Source: Shewanella cutis
GTDB lineage: Bacteria > Pseudomonadota > Gammaproteobacteria > Enterobacterales > Shewanellaceae
Reading direction: 5' to 3'
Assembly (NCBI RefSeq): GCF_022410515.1
Contig: NZ_JACSDI010000008.1
Location: 1 to 64,000 of the forward strand
Length of the DNA stretch: 64,000 nucleotides
The notes beneath the pieces were generated by a model. The model had not been told where the DNA came from. It saw nothing but the letters and a program-made list of their open reading frames with translations, and searched no databases. Made by a program: the position numbers and the translations under genes. This document shows positions 27,694 through 37,218 of this stretch, piece after piece. The stretch's first letter is position 1, and every line of letters begins with the position of its first letter.

Positions 27694-28062
27694 TTACTTG
27701 ATTTCTACTGAAGCACCAGCTTCAACTAGTTCTTTCTTCAGAGCTTCAGCTTCTTCTTTAGAAACGCCTTCTTTAACTGCTACTGGAGCAGCTTCAGACA
27801 TTGCTTTAGCTTCTTTCAGGCCTAAACCAGTTGCGCCACGGATGGCTTTAATAACTGCAACTTTGTTGTCGCCGTGTGCAGTCAGAATTACGTTGAATTC
27901 TGTTTGCTCTTCAACAGCAGCAGCAGCTTCGCCACCACCAGAAACAACAGCAGCAGCGGCAGAAACGCCAAACTTCTCTTCCATTGCTTCGATCAGTTCA
28001 ACAACTTCCATTACAGACATAGCTGCAAAGGCTTCTAAGATTTGGTCTTTAGTGATAGACAT
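27694..28062 (-). CDS. rplL: 50S ribosomal protein L7/L12
   Basis: A 122-residue acidic stalk protein with the N-terminal dimerisation domain (to about residue 35), an Ala-rich hinge ([18 protein letters not shown]) and the C-terminal factor-binding domain ([20 protein letters not shown]). It recruits and stimulates translation GTPases. Follows rplJ by 54 bases. Confidence 0.98.
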
Positions 28063-28116
28063 AACAAATGTTTCCTATTGTTCTGAATTCAATTCTATTA
28101 AGCAGCCAGCTTGAAA

Positions 28117-28617
28117 TTAAGCGGCTTCTTGTTTTTGATCGCGCAGGGCGGCCAGTGTACGAACGAACTTGCCAGCAGATGCTTCTTTCATAGTCATCAT
28201 TAACTGTGCTAGTGCTTCTTCGTATGTTGGCAGTTTCGCCAAACGATCAATGTCAGCTGCAGGGATGAAATTCCCTTCAAAGGCTGCGCCTTTAACTTCG
28301 AAATTAGCTTGCTCTTTAGCAAAGTCTTTTAACAGACGAGCTGCAGCACCTGGGTGCTCGTTAGAGAAAGCAATCAAAGTTGGGCCAGTGAACGTTTCTG
28401 CTAGGCACTCAAATGCAGTACCTTCAACAGCACGACGAGCCAGAGTGTTACGTACTACACGTACATAAACACCAGCTTCGCGAGCTTTTTTACGCAGACC
28501 GGTCATAGCACCTACAGTTACACCGCGTGAATCAGCGGCTACTGCAGATAGCGCACCTTTGGCAGCTTCGTTGACTTCAGCAACAATCGCTTTTTTGTCT
28601 TCGAGTCTTAATGCCAT
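28117..28617 (-). CDS. rplJ: 50S ribosomal protein L10
   Basis: A 166-residue protein starting [20 protein letters not shown]. Its N-terminal domain binds 23S rRNA and its C-terminal helix carries the L7/L12 dimers. The L10-L7/L12 complex represses its own mRNA through the leader; a leader with matching conserved blocks lies upstream. First gene of the rplJ-rplL-rpoB-rpoC operon. Confidence 0.98.
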
Positions 28618-28619
28618 TG

Positions 28620-28850
28620 GCTTTACTCCTGGATTCTACCTAGGGTATTCCCTAGTATTTACCATACTAAATACTTATGTATTTAGTGACTTACGGTGCA
28701 GATTATCCAGTAAAAAAATTTAGCTGGGGCCTGACACCGTCTACGCAGGAAATTAAGTAAACCGTTAAAGTAAACACCTGCGGTCTTGGACGGAAGCCTA
28801 ATTAATGATGCTTAAAGCATCAAAAACAGGCTTCAACCCACAAAGTGCGC
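28620..28850 (-). ncRNA. L10 leader (rplJL autoregulation)
   Basis: Minus-strand blocks CCGTCCAAGACCGCAGGTGT and CCTGCGTAGACGGTG (about 28735-28797) match the L10-binding structure of the E. coli rplJ leader as I recall it: an outer CCGTC/GACGG helix, an inner CGCAGG/CCTGCG helix and the internal loop that forms the kink-turn. Downstream a second stem (TAAATAC / GTATTTA type repeats, about 28660-28700) precedes rplJ. Scan with Rfam L10_leader to confirm. Confidence 0.85.
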
Positions 28851-28852
28851 GC

Positions 28853-28881
28853 ATTATAGACTAATGCGCGTACCTTGTAAA
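28853..28881 (-). promoter_or_regulatory. rplJ operon promoter
   Basis: On the minus strand: -35 TTTACA (28876-28881), 17-bp spacer, -10 TATAAT (28853-28858). It starts right at the rplA stop codon. The -10 lies in an inverted repeat (GCGCATTA..TAATGCGC) that could also form a hairpin at the end of the rplKA transcript. Confidence 0.8.
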
Positions 28882-28882
28882 A

Positions 28883-29584
28883 TTAGTTAGCTGTTTCGAG
28901 AGAAGCTTGGTCAACAGCAACACCTGCACCCATAGTGGTAGAGATGCTTACTTTTTTCACGTATACACCTTTTGCAACTGCAGGCTTAGCCTTTTTCAGT
29001 GCAGAGATTAACGCTTCCAAGTTTTCTTTCAATTGAACTGGTGTGAAATCCACTTTACCGATAGTAGTGTGGATAATACCGTTCTTGTCGTTGCGGTAAC
29101 GAACTTGACCAGCTTTAGCATTCTTAACTGCTTCAGCAACGTTTGGCGTTACTGTGCCAGTTTTTGGGTTAGGCATTAAACCACGTGGGCCTAAGATTTG
29201 ACCTAACATACCAACAACGCGCATTGCGTCTGGAGATGCGATAACTACGTCAAAGTTCATTTCACCGGCTTTGATTTTCTCAGCCAGATCATCCATACCA
29301 ACAAGTTCAGCACCAGCAGCTTTAGCAGCTTCAGCATTTGCACCTTGTGTAAATACTGCAACGCGAACGTCACGACCAGTACCGTGTGGCAACACAGTTG
29401 CACCACGAACGTTTTGGTCAGATTTACGTGGGTCGATACCCAGGTTAACAGCAACGTCAACACTTTCAACGAACTTAGCAGTTGCTAATTCTTTTAACAG
29501 AGCAACAGCATCGTTGATTTCGTATAATTTAGTACCGTCAACTTTCTCGCGGATTACGCGCATGCGTTTAGTTAGTTTTGCCAT
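28883..29584 (-). CDS. rplA: 50S ribosomal protein L1
   Basis: A 233-residue protein starting [21 protein letters not shown]1 forms the mobile stalk near the E site; in E. coli it also represses the rplKA mRNA. The two-domain fold is indicated by the conserved [20 protein letters not shown] block. Four bases separate it from rplK, and its stop abuts the rplJ promoter. Confidence 0.98.
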   Translation of the reverse strand: MAKLTKRMRVIREKVDGTKLYEINDAVALLKELATAKFVESVDVAVNLGIDPRKSDQNVRGATVLPHGTGRDVRVAVFTQGANAEAAKAAGAELVGMDDLAEKIKAGEMNFDVVIASPDAMRVVGMLGQILGPRGLMPNPKTGTVTPNVAEAVKNAKAGQVRYRNDKNGIIHTTIGKVDFTPVQLKENLEALISALKKAKPAVAKGVYVKKVSISTTMGAGVAVDQASLETAN

Positions 29585-29588
29585 TATA

Positions 29589-30017
29589 TTAACCCTCTAC
29601 AACCAAACCCATTGAACGCGCAGTACCTTCGATTGAGCGAGTCATCGCTTCAACATCAGCACCAGTCATATCGGCGGCTTTCATTTCAGCAATTTCCTGA
29701 ATCTTAGCACGAGCGATAGTACCTACTTTCTGAGTGTTTGGACGTGGAGAACCTGATTTCAGGCCTGCAGCAGTCTTCAGTAAGTAAGAAGCTGGCGGAG
29801 TCTTAGTTTCGAAAGTGAATGAACGGTCACTGTATACAGTGATCACGACTGGAATAGGCATGCCTTTTTCCATTTTTTCTGTACGGGCGTTAAACGCTTT
29901 ACAGAATTCCATGATGTTCACACCTTTCTGACCCAGAGCTGGACCAACTGGTGGTGAAGGGTTCGCAGAACCTGATTTCACTTGTAGCTTAATATAAGCA
30001 TCAATCTTTTTTGCCAT
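29589..30017 (-). CDS. rplK: 50S ribosomal protein L11
   Basis: A 142-residue protein starting [20 protein letters not shown], with the proline-rich N-terminal domain ([20 protein letters not shown]) that contacts EF-G and thiostrepton, and the RNA-binding C-terminal domain. It is also needed for RelA activation. First gene of the rplK-rplA unit. Confidence 0.98.
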   Translation of the reverse strand: MAKKIDAYIKLQVKSGSANPSPPVGPALGQKGVNIMEFCKAFNARTEKMEKGMPIPVVITVYSDRSFTFETKTPPASYLLKTAAGLKSGSPRPNTQKVGTIARAKIQEIAEMKAADMTGADVEAMTRSIEGTARSMGLVVEG

Positions 30018-30081
30018 TTGACATTTCCTCAGTTTGGGTTCAAACGCATATCAGCGACATGCCAACATGCTCCCCCGAAAA

Positions 30082-30122
30082 CAACGGGTGCGGATTATAT
30101 AGAAATCCGCACCCGTTGCCAA
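30082..30122 (-). promoter_or_regulatory. rplK promoter embedded in an inverted repeat
   Basis: On the minus strand: -35 TTGGCA (30117-30122), 17-bp spacer, -10 TATAAT (30094-30099). The same DNA is a perfect 15-bp inverted repeat (arms 30082-30096 and 30104-30118, 7-base loop), followed on the minus strand by GTTTTC. It could therefore be both a nusG transcript hairpin and the rplKA promoter. Confidence 0.75.
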
Positions 30123-30144
30123 ACGGATTTTGTATTTAATTTAA

Positions 30145-30696
30145 TCAGCCTTTTTCGACCTGATTAAAGTCGAGCTCGACCGGTGTAGAACGACCAAAGA
30201 TCATTACTGACACTTTTACGCGGCTCTTGTCATAATCCACTTCTTCAACAGTACCGTTAAAGTCAGCAAATGGACCATCACATACACGCACCACTTCGCC
30301 CGGCTCGAAAATAACGCGATGCGTTGGCGAAGCTGTGGTTTCTTGTAAGCGACGCAGAATTGCATCGGCTTCTCTATCTGAAATTGGCGCTGGGCGATCA
30401 GAAGTTCCGCCAATAAAGCCTAAAACACGCGGGATGCTTTTGACTAAATGCCAGCTGTCATCGTTCATTTCCATCTGGACCAGAACATAACCAGGGAAAA
30501 ACTTACGCTCACTCTTACGACGCTGACCTGCACGCATTTCAATAACTTCTTCAGTCGGAACTAATACTTCACCGAAGTACTGTTCCATGCCGTGCATTTT
30601 AATATATTCAATCAGTGACTTACAAACTCGGCCTTCATAGCCTGAGAATGCCTGCACTACATACCATCTCTTTTTAGCTTCTTTAGCTTCAGTCAT
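30145..30696 (-). CDS. nusG: Transcription termination/antitermination protein NusG
   Basis: A 183-residue protein. The NGN domain ([20 protein letters not shown] onward) binds RNA polymerase, and the C-terminal KOW domain ([20 protein letters not shown]) contacts Rho or S10. Nine bases after secE, forming the usual secE-nusG pair. Confidence 0.98.
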   Translation of the reverse strand: MTEAKEAKKRWYVVQAFSGYEGRVCKSLIEYIKMHGMEQYFGEVLVPTEEVIEMRAGQRRKSERKFFPGYVLVQMEMNDDSWHLVKSIPRVLGFIGGTSDRPAPISDREADAILRRLQETTASPTHRVIFEPGEVVRVCDGPFADFNGTVEEVDYDKSRVKVSVMIFGRSTPVELDFNQVEKG

Positions 30697-30705
30697 TCGA
30701 GGTGC

Positions 30706-31077
30706 CTATACGCCAGTGATAAAATTGACAATTCGCATTAACACGGCATCCATACCCCAAAGGATAAGAGCTAAGATACCTGTCGCTGCAAGGACAATAA
30801 AAGTGGTGTTAAGCGCTTCTTGGCGTGTTGGCCATACGACCTTGCGCACTTCAATTTGCGACTCACGCGCGAAAGCTAAGGCTTTTTTACCCTTTTCTGT
30901 CTGTAGGACAATAAAACCAGCAATAGCGAATGCAACGATAACAGCTAGTGCACGGATCACAGCACTCGCCTCGCTATACATTTGATTGCCAATAACAGCA
31001 GCGGCCAGCAATAGGATTGCTAAACCCCACTTCACGATATCCAGAGAGTTAGTCTGGTTTTCAGTATTTGTTGTCAT
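30706..31077 (-). CDS. secE: Protein translocase subunit SecE
   Basis: A 123-residue protein with three predicted transmembrane helices (about 18-33, 40-60 and 92-115), the long enterobacterial-type SecE. The conserved amphipathic segment is ESQIEVRKVVWPTRQEALNT. It clamps SecY (encoded at 3.7-5.1 kb). Confidence 0.97.
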   Translation of the reverse strand: MTTNTENQTNSLDIVKWGLAILLLAAAVIGNQMYSEASAVIRALAVIVAFAIAGFIVLQTEKGKKALAFARESQIEVRKVVWPTRQEALNTTFIVLAATGILALILWGMDAVLMRIVNFITGV

Positions 31078-31224
31078 CGGTTATTCCGTTACTCAATACG
31101 GCCTGAGCTTGAGCACAATAATTAGGGACATACGACCCAGTTACAATACGCTTTAGATACTCTGAATTCCGAATACCCTTAGAAACGCATGTTGCATAAG
31201 CTCAGGGTCAAAAATCGGCCATAG

Positions 31225-31253
31225 ATTGTATTCTTATTCGACTTTGTTAGCAA
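31225..31253 (-). promoter_or_regulatory. Candidate secE-nusG promoter
   Basis: On the minus strand: -35-like TTGCTA (31248-31253), 17-bp spacer, -10 TACAAT (31225-31230). It lies after the tuf terminator and about 150 bases before secE. The match is moderate. Confidence 0.55.
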
Positions 31254-31304
31254 GGATGCACAACGGTTGCATCCCACAAAACCCAGTAAATAATCGACTT
31301 AAAC

Positions 31305-31331
31305 AAAAAAGGAAGCCTAAGCTTCCTTTTC
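31305..31331 (-). terminator. Terminator after tuf copy 2
   Basis: The same stem as after copy 1 (AAGGAAGC / GCTTCCTT with T-run on the minus strand), 22 bases after the stop. Confidence 0.85.
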
Positions 31332-31352
31332 AGCACGATAGCTAATTCGCGA

Positions 31353-32537
31353 TTAAGCGAAAATCTTCGCTACAACACCTGCACCTACTGTACGGCCACC
31401 TTCACGGATTGCGAAGCGTAAACCTTCGTCCATCGCGATTGGGCAGATCAGAGTCACTTTCATCTTGATGTTGTCGCCTGGCATTACCATCTCTACGCCT
31501 TCTGGCAGTTCGATAGTGCCTGTCACGTCAGTTGTACGGAAGTAGAACTGTGGACGGTAGCCTTTGAAGAATGGAGTATGACGACCACCTTCTTCTTTTG
31601 ACAGTACGTATACTTCTGATTCAAAAGTAGTGTGTGGGTTGATTGAACCTGGCTTAGATAATACTTGACCACGTTCTACGTCATCACGCTTAGTACCACG
31701 TAATAAAATACCACAGTTCTCACCTGCACGACCTTCGTCAAGCAGTTTACGGAACATTTCAACACCAGTACAGGTAGTTTTAGTTGTAGTACGGATACCA
31801 ACGATTTCTACTTCGTCACCAACGCGTACAATACCACGCTCAACACGACCAGTTACTACTGTACCACGGCCAGAGATTGAGAATACGTCTTCGATTGGCA
31901 TCAGGAATGGCTTATCGATATCACGCTCTGGTTCTGGAATGTAAGAGTCTAAAGCTGCTGCCAGCTCAAGGATCTTCGCTTCCCACTCTGGCTCGCCTTC
32001 TAGCGCTTTCAGAGCTGAACCTTGGATTACTGGTAAGTCATCACCTGGGAAGTCGTATTCTGATAACAGTTCACGTACTTCCATTTCAACTAATTCTAAC
32101 AGCTCAGCATCGTCAACCATGTCACATTTGTTCATGAATACGATGATGAATGGTACGCCTACTTGGCGAGACAGCAGGATGTGCTCGCGAGTTTGTGGCA
32201 TTGGGCCATCTGTAGAAGCAACTACTAGGATCGCGCCGTCCATCTGTGCAGCACCAGTGATCATGTTTTTAACATAGTCAGCGTGGCCTGGGCAGTCTAC
32301 GTGTGCGTAGTGGCGAGTTGGTGTGTCATATTCGATGTGAGAGGTATTGATGGTAATACCGCGCTCACGCTCTTCTGGAGCGTTATCGATTTGAGAGAAG
32401 TCTTTAGCTTCACCACCGTAGGTCTTAGCCAGTACGTGAGAGATAGCTGCAGTCAGAGTGGTTTTACCATGGTCAACGTGACCGATGGTGCCCACGTTAA
32501 CATGGGGCTTAGAACGTTCAAATTTAGCTTTAGCCAT
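31353..32537 (-). CDS. tuf: Elongation factor Tu (copy 2, tRNA-linked)
   Basis: A 394-residue protein identical to copy 1 at 14577-15761. It follows four tRNA genes in the E. coli thrU-tyrU-glyT-thrT-tufB order, and is likely cotranscribed with them. DNA identity to copy 1 stops within the first dozen or so codons (about 32499), where only synonymous differences appear. Confidence 0.98.
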   Translation of the reverse strand: MAKAKFERSKPHVNVGTIGHVDHGKTTLTAAISHVLAKTYGGEAKDFSQIDNAPEERERGITINTSHIEYDTPTRHYAHVDCPGHADYVKNMITGAAQMDGAILVVASTDGPMPQTREHILLSRQVGVPFIIVFMNKCDMVDDAELLELVEMEVRELLSEYDFPGDDLPVIQGSALKALEGEPEWEAKILELAAALDSYIPEPERDIDKPFLMPIEDVFSISGRGTVVTGRVERGIVRVGDEVEIVGIRTTTKTTCTGVEMFRKLLDEGRAGENCGILLRGTKRDDVERGQVLSKPGSINPHTTFESEVYVLSKEEGGRHTPFFKGYRPQFYFRTTDVTGTIELPEGVEMVMPGDNIKMKVTLICPIAMDEGLRFAIREGGRTVGAGVVAKIFA

Positions 32538-32652
32538 GGTATTGCCTCAATCCAAGAGTCTTGGTGATGAAAACATACATATAGAAAAAATCCGATGCAT
32601 ATAAATGACATCGAACCGATTATTTAGGTATAGGAGCTTAATTTAGAAAGGC

Positions 32653-32728
32653 TGGTGCTGATAGGCAGATTCGAACTGCCGACCTCACCCTTACCAAGGG
32701 TGTGCTCTACCAACTGAGCCATATCAGC
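32653..32728 (-). tRNA. thrT: tRNA-Thr (GGT)
   Basis: A 76-nt cloverleaf starting GCTGATATGGCTCAGTTGGT. The anticodon loop is TTGGTAA (anticodon GGT, reads ACC/ACT), the T loop is TTCGAAT, and CCA is encoded. Nearest to tuf in the four-tRNA cluster. Confidence 0.97.
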
Positions 32729-32737
32729 AACTAAATT

Positions 32738-32811
32738 TGGAGCGGGCAGCGGGAATCGAACCCGCGTTATCAGCTTGGAAGGCTGGAGTAATACCATTAT
32801 ACGATGCCCGC
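32738..32811 (-). tRNA. glyT: tRNA-Gly (TCC)
   Basis: A 74-nt cloverleaf starting GCGGGCATCGTATAATGGT. The anticodon loop is CTTCCAA (anticodon TCC, reads GGA/GGG), the T loop is TTCGATT, and CCA is encoded. Confidence 0.97.
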
Positions 32812-32846
32812 GCAACCTAACTAAGGCTACCTAACTACCTAGAAAA

Positions 32847-32931
32847 TGGTGGAGGGAGAAGGATTCGAACCTTCGAAGGCGGAGCCGTCAGATTTACAGT
32901 CTGATCCCTTTGGCCACTCGGGAACCCCTCC
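32847..32931 (-). tRNA. tyrU: tRNA-Tyr (GTA)
   Basis: An 85-nt class II tRNA with a long variable arm, starting GGAGGGGTTCCCGAGTGG. The anticodon loop is CTGTAAA (anticodon GTA), and CCA is encoded. Confidence 0.97.
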
Positions 32932-32938
32932 AGTAAAA

Positions 32939-33014
<76 letters not shown>

Positions 33015-33032
33015 AAATCATTTCGGAACGGG

Positions 33033-33061
33033 ATATTAGGTAAATGCGTGCCTAAGTGCAA
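33033..33061 (-). promoter_or_regulatory. tRNA-tuf promoter
   Basis: On the minus strand: -35 TTGCAC (33056-33061), 17-bp spacer, -10 TAATAT (33033-33038), with a C/G-rich discriminator (CCCGTTCC) before the first tRNA. Such a discriminator is typical of stringently controlled stable-RNA promoters. Confidence 0.75.
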
Positions 33062-33248
33062 GTGAAAATCGACGATTTGTTTAAAAAAAGCAATCAAATG
33101 ATGCTTTTTTACCCTCGAAACGACGTTATCGGACATTTATCCAGCAAATACGATCAGATGAAACAGAAACCAAGCTACCGCAATTGATTTTATATTGTCG
33201 ATACTTAAGTCATGGTGTACTGTGCGATTCCTAAGTCGAGGAAAGCCA

Positions 33249-34199
33249 ATGACGTCAAAGAATCCAATTCAAAAAGCACTCTATCTTGCCTTTGAGCGCG
33301 CACAATGGTCAGTTTTAAGGGACGCAGTGCCAATGACACTGAGTGAACAAGACTTGGAGAATCTTCGAGGGATTAATGAGAAGGTTTCCCTCTCAGAAGT
33401 CACCGATATCTATCTGCCGCTCAGCAGGCTGCTTAACTTAATTGTCAAAGCCAAACAACAACGTGGTTTAGTCCTTGATGAGTTTCTCGGGCAAAAGCCC
33501 TCAAGTAGCCCTTATATTATTAGCATTGCTGGTAGTGTCGCCGTAGGTAAAAGCACCACAGCACGTATTTTACAGGCGTTATTAAGCCAGTGGCCTGAGC
33601 ACCCAAAGGTTGATTTAGTTACGACAGATGGTTTTCTTTATCCGCTGGCCGACCTAAAGCGAAAAGGCTTATTACAGCGTAAAGGCTTTCCTGAAAGTTA
33701 CGATATGAAGATGTTGGTTGAATTTATTTCGGCGGTAAAATCGGGGCTAGCCCACGTGAATGCGCCTATCTATTCCCACGTAACCTACGACCGCATTCGT
33801 GGCCAGCATCAAACCGTCTCGCAGCCCGATATATTGATCCTTGAAGGACTCAATGTACTGCAAACTGGCTTAGACTCACCTGTAGATATACGTCGTCCCT
33901 TCGTCTCCGACTTTGTCGATTTCTCCATTTACGTCGATGCCGAAGAGCACTTATTAAAGCAGTGGTATCAGGAGCGCTTTTTGCAATTTCGCAAAGGTGC
34001 CTTTAGTGATGAAAAGTCGTATTTCCACCACTATGCCAGCCTAACAGATGATGAGGCGAATGCGATTGCGGCGAAGATTTGGGACACAATCAACGGCCCT
34101 AATCTACAACTCAATATTCAACCAACAAGAGAGCGAGCACATCTGATCCTGCAAAAAGGCCAGGATCACTTGATGTCCCACGTATTGTTACGCAAATAG
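33249..34199 (+). CDS. coaA: Pantothenate kinase (type I)
   Basis: A 316-residue P-loop kinase that phosphorylates pantothenate, the first and usually feedback-regulated step of coenzyme A synthesis. The Walker A motif GSVAVGKST lies near residue 95, followed by [12 protein letters not shown] and the LEGLNVLQ region. The start MTSKNPIQK is preceded by GAGGAAAGCCA; a longer frame starting at 33195 lacks a ribosome site. The gene is divergent from the tRNA-tuf unit and its stop codon directly abuts the stop of birA. Confidence 0.97.
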   Translation: MTSKNPIQKALYLAFERAQWSVLRDAVPMTLSEQDLENLRGINEKVSLSEVTDIYLPLSRLLNLIVKAKQQRGLVLDEFLGQKPSSSPYIISIAGSVAVGKSTTARILQALLSQWPEHPKVDLVTTDGFLYPLADLKRKGLLQRKGFPESYDMKMLVEFISAVKSGLAHVNAPIYSHVTYDRIRGQHQTVSQPDILILEGLNVLQTGLDSPVDIRRPFVSDFVDFSIYVDAEEHLLKQWYQERFLQFRKGAFSDEKSYFHHYASLTDDEANAIAAKIWDTINGPNLQLNIQPTRERAHLILQKGQDHLMSHVLLRK

Positions 34200-35159
34200 C
34201 TATATTGGTCTCAAACTGATTTCGCCGCCGATGTATGCCTGTGTGCCATCGGCGGTTTCAAGTAGCACAGCGCCCTGTTCGTCGACGCCGCGGCAAATTC
34301 CATCGACATGATTTTCACCCATGAGCAAACGGATTTCCTTGCCATAGAATAAATCAGCAGCCTGCCAACGCAGTTTGAATGCATCCAGCCCTTCTCGCTC
34401 AAATAATTGAATGTCTTTCTTAAGCTGCTTTTGCAGCGCAATAACGAGATCCGTTTTATTCGGCATAGTCGCTAAGGCGGATAAATCGCTCCAAGGCTGA
34501 TCGATACCTTTCCCTTGGTCTTCCGACATGGCCATATTGACGCCAATACCAATGATCAATTGGCACTCACTGTCCGCCTGACCTGACATCTCAATCAAAA
34601 TCCCTGCAAGCTTTTTATAATTAAGGTAAATGTCGTTTGGCCATTTCACGCCGATATGATCAACACCAAAGGATTTCAATACCTCGACTAAACTACAAGC
34701 CACCACTAGGCTTAAGCCCATTGCCTGCGCCATCCCCTGTGGGAATGACCAAAACTGCGAGAAATATAAATGATGCCCATAGGGAGAAACCCAAGTGCGA
34801 CCACGGCGACCTCGCCCTGCCGACTGGTATTCAGCTACACACAGGTCGCCACTCTTAAGCTCACCTGTGTGACTTAACATAAAGCCGTTAGTACTTGAGA
34901 TCTCATCAAAATAAAAGCAGCGATTATCAATCGACTGAATTAACCGAACCGAGTCGATAAGGGAGATAGGATTCGCTAACTTGTAACCACGGCCTTTGAC
35001 ACTGTAAATCGCTACGCCATAGTCTTCCAAAGCATCCACATGCTTACTCACCGCCGCACGAGAAATACCCAGTTGCGTCGCCAATTCTTCACCCGAGACA
35101 AAATGTTCGCTCGACAACAATCCCAGTATTTCGCGTTTTCTCACCCAATTATCAGACAT
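34200..35159 (-). CDS. birA: Bifunctional biotin ligase / biotin operon repressor
   Basis: A 319-residue protein. The N-terminal winged helix-turn-helix (about residues 1-65, LATQLGISRAAVSKHVDALE) suggests DNA binding as a biotin-operon repressor. The central ligase domain has the biotinyl-AMP loop (GRGRRGRTW) and KWPNDIY. It attaches biotin to the biotin carboxyl carrier protein. Its start overlaps the murB stop by 8 bases, so the two are translationally linked. Confidence 0.97.
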   Translation of the reverse strand: MSDNWVRKREILGLLSSEHFVSGEELATQLGISRAAVSKHVDALEDYGVAIYSVKGRGYKLANPISLIDSVRLIQSIDNRCFYFDEISSTNGFMLSHTGELKSGDLCVAEYQSAGRGRRGRTWVSPYGHHLYFSQFWSFPQGMAQAMGLSLVVACSLVEVLKSFGVDHIGVKWPNDIYLNYKKLAGILIEMSGQADSECQLIIGIGVNMAMSEDQGKGIDQPWSDLSALATMPNKTDLVIALQKQLKKDIQLFEREGLDAFKLRWQAADLFYGKEIRLLMGENHVDGICRGVDEQGAVLLETADGTQAYIGGEISLRPI

Positions 35160-36177
35160 CGAGACTCGTCTCCCCTGTTAATCCCATTATTCTTGGTTCG
35201 GCTTCGAGCTTAACGCCAAAAACCTCATTCACCCGCGCAATCACATGCAATGCTAATCGACAAATATCTTGCCCAGTTGCATGGCCTAAATTGACTAATA
35301 CTAAGGCTTGCTTCGCATGCACTCCCGCATTTCCGAGGGTAAAACCTTTAAGACCTGCATGCTCAATCAGCCAACCCGCAGCCAGTTTAACCTCTCCATT
35401 GGGTTGAGCATAACCGACGATACTCGGGAAACGCGCCGCAAGTTGAATATAAGTCGCTGCGCTCACGATAGGATTCTTAAAGAAACTGCCAGCATTCCCT
35501 AGCAATTCGGGGTTAGGTAGCTTTTCGCTCCTCACCTCACAGACACGGTCAAAAATCTCCCTTGGGGTTACTGTCTCAGCGGTAAATGATTGCAACGGAC
35601 CATAGCTTAATTTTGGTTGCCAAGCTTTAGGAAGACGCAAACCAACGGCGGTAATCACAACTCTGTCGCGTAAACGGCCCTTAAATATCGACTCCCGATA
35701 AGCAAACTCACACTCACCAACAGCAATCCTCAGCAAGTCGCCAGACTCGAGATCCAAATATTCGACCCAGTCACAAATATCGCATAGCTCAACACCGTAG
35801 GCACCGATATTTTGAATCGGAGCCGCGCCAACCGTACCAGGGATCAGCGCTAAGTTCTCAAGTCCTGGCATGTTCTGATTTAAGCTGAATTGGACCAGCT
35901 CATGCCAATTCTCACCCGCCTCAACAGCAAGATAAAAGTAAGTATCATCTTCAGAGCAGGAAATACCCTTAGTTAATATACGCACTACAGTGCCATTAAA
36001 ATCATCGGTGAATACGATATTGCTGCCGCCACCAAGTACAAGCATAGGTCGCTTAGACTGATATAAGGATAAGCAGTTCGACTGCAGCTCTTCCTTAGAA
36101 TGGACTTCAATCAATGATATGCAGGATTGCTCCACGCCAAAAGTATTAAACGGCTTTAGCGAATATGGAAAAGACAT
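35152..36177 (-). CDS. murB: UDP-N-acetylenolpyruvoylglucosamine reductase
   Basis: A 341-residue FAD enzyme that makes UDP-MurNAc in peptidoglycan synthesis. FAD-binding motif VLGGGSNIVF near residue 55; the catalytic region with Ser in NAGSFFKNP and the C-terminal Glu region are present. The start MSFPYSLKPFNTFG matches relatives, though the ribosome site is weak; in-frame ATGs 10 and 13 codons upstream are alternatives. Overlaps birA. Confidence 0.96.
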   Translation of the reverse strand: MSFPYSLKPFNTFGVEQSCISLIEVHSKEELQSNCLSLYQSKRPMLVLGGGSNIVFTDDFNGTVVRILTKGISCSEDDTYFYLAVEAGENWHELVQFSLNQNMPGLENLALIPGTVGAAPIQNIGAYGVELCDICDWVEYLDLESGDLLRIAVGECEFAYRESIFKGRLRDRVVITAVGLRLPKAWQPKLSYGPLQSFTAETVTPREIFDRVCEVRSEKLPNPELLGNAGSFFKNPIVSAATYIQLAARFPSIVGYAQPNGEVKLAAGWLIEHAGLKGFTLGNAGVHAKQALVLVNLGHATGQDICRLALHVIARVNEVFGVKLEAEPRIMGLTGETSLDV

Positions 36178-36267
36178 GATGATGTTCTGCTGCGACAAAA
36201 GCGACATTGTAAACACTTCCCCCTAGAATTGCAGCAAACTGAGGTCGATCGGTCAAAGCAGATAGAT

Positions 36268-36974
36268 TATACCAATCCGCATTAAAGTTCAGTCACCATC
36301 ACCACGACAGCATGGCGGCCAGGTTTGGTGCGTTTTGCTATCAGCTCCAAGTGCTGGTGCATGATGTCCTTATTAACGAATGGCGTGATGATGGCTTCAG
36401 TTTCTCCTGTTGCAGGACAGACTGCGCCGAAGAGATGCACATATTCAAACTGCTGCTGTCTTAGCGCTTTTGGTCTACGAGAAAGCTGTTTTCTGGAGCG
36501 GCTGGTTATCCAACACAATCCCGTGCTCTTGAGTAGCTTGTAGATGTGATTGGGATAGTACTCGACATTAAACTCACTCGAGATGTATTACTGGATGTCG
36601 ACCCCAATTAGTCCGCCGCCCTCATCTGATTTTGCTTTGCACTCTATGTATCTGGCGAGTCTCCTTTTTTGCTTATTTGACAATGACGGCTTCTTCCCTG
36701 GGCGTGGTTTGTCTTCAAGCCCAGCCAGTCCTTGCTCAAGATAGCTGGAGGCCCATAAGTTGACGCTAGCTTTGGCCGCCTTCAACTGGCTTGCCGCCTG
36801 AGTGCGGTTATGGCATTGCAAAAATAGCGGTACCGCGAGTAATTGCATGCGCTTATGCTGATTTTTCTCTTTTGGAGAGGCTAAGCAGATTTTCAGCCGT
36901 TTCAGGTTTTATCATCCAATTTTAAGCTGTTGGGTTGCTTGCTATTAGTTCAGACATCAATGCGGAATGGTATA
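36268..36974 (-). mobile_element. Internally deleted IS630-family element
   Basis: About 707 bp bounded by imperfect inverted repeats: TATACCAATCCGCATT at the left, AATGCGGAATGGTATA at the right, each ending in TA as expected for IS630 elements inserting at TA. Intact elements of this family are about 1.1 kb. The interior holds a broken transposase that has lost its catalytic C-terminal part. It lies just upstream of murB. Confidence 0.8.
36282..36848 (-). pseudogene. IS630-family transposase, broken, C-terminus deleted
   Basis: Two frames are needed. The first (36588-36848) encodes the N-terminal helix-turn-helix half (ASVNLWASSYLEQGLAGLED, then KPRPGKKPSLSNKQKRR). The second (36282-36518) encodes the middle (YVHLFGAVCPATGETEAI) up to HAVVVM, where the catalytic Asp block should start; the sequence then runs into the terminal repeat. 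Frame disruption plus deletion make it non-functional. Confidence 0.85.
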
Positions 36975-37218
36975 AGACCAATACTTGGCGATATTAAGCC
37001 ATAAATACTGGGGTGAATGTATTTGTTGTAAGGTGTTTTTTTCATTTCGCCCTTCAGCAACGACTCTTATCCGCTGAACCTATTTCCAATCAGTCACTGA
37101 TGGCGAATCACACTGTCACTGAATAAATCTTTATTTTTCTCTGTTGAAAAGAATTGATTTGCCCCAAGATAGTCTCAAGTGCTGCAATCTAGTGGCGTTT
37201 ATTACAGGAGTTTATGTC

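Noticed and set aside
27900..27960. GCA-rich repeat tract in rplL resembling a microsatellite
   Set aside because: It encodes the Ala-rich hinge of L7/L12, a normal feature of the protein.
33083..33110. A/T-flanked hairpin (AAAAAAGCA / TGCTTTTTT) between the tRNA promoter and coaA
   Set aside because: It lies between two divergent promoters, where no transcript needs ending, and the stem is mostly A-T pairs, so I did not list it as a terminator.
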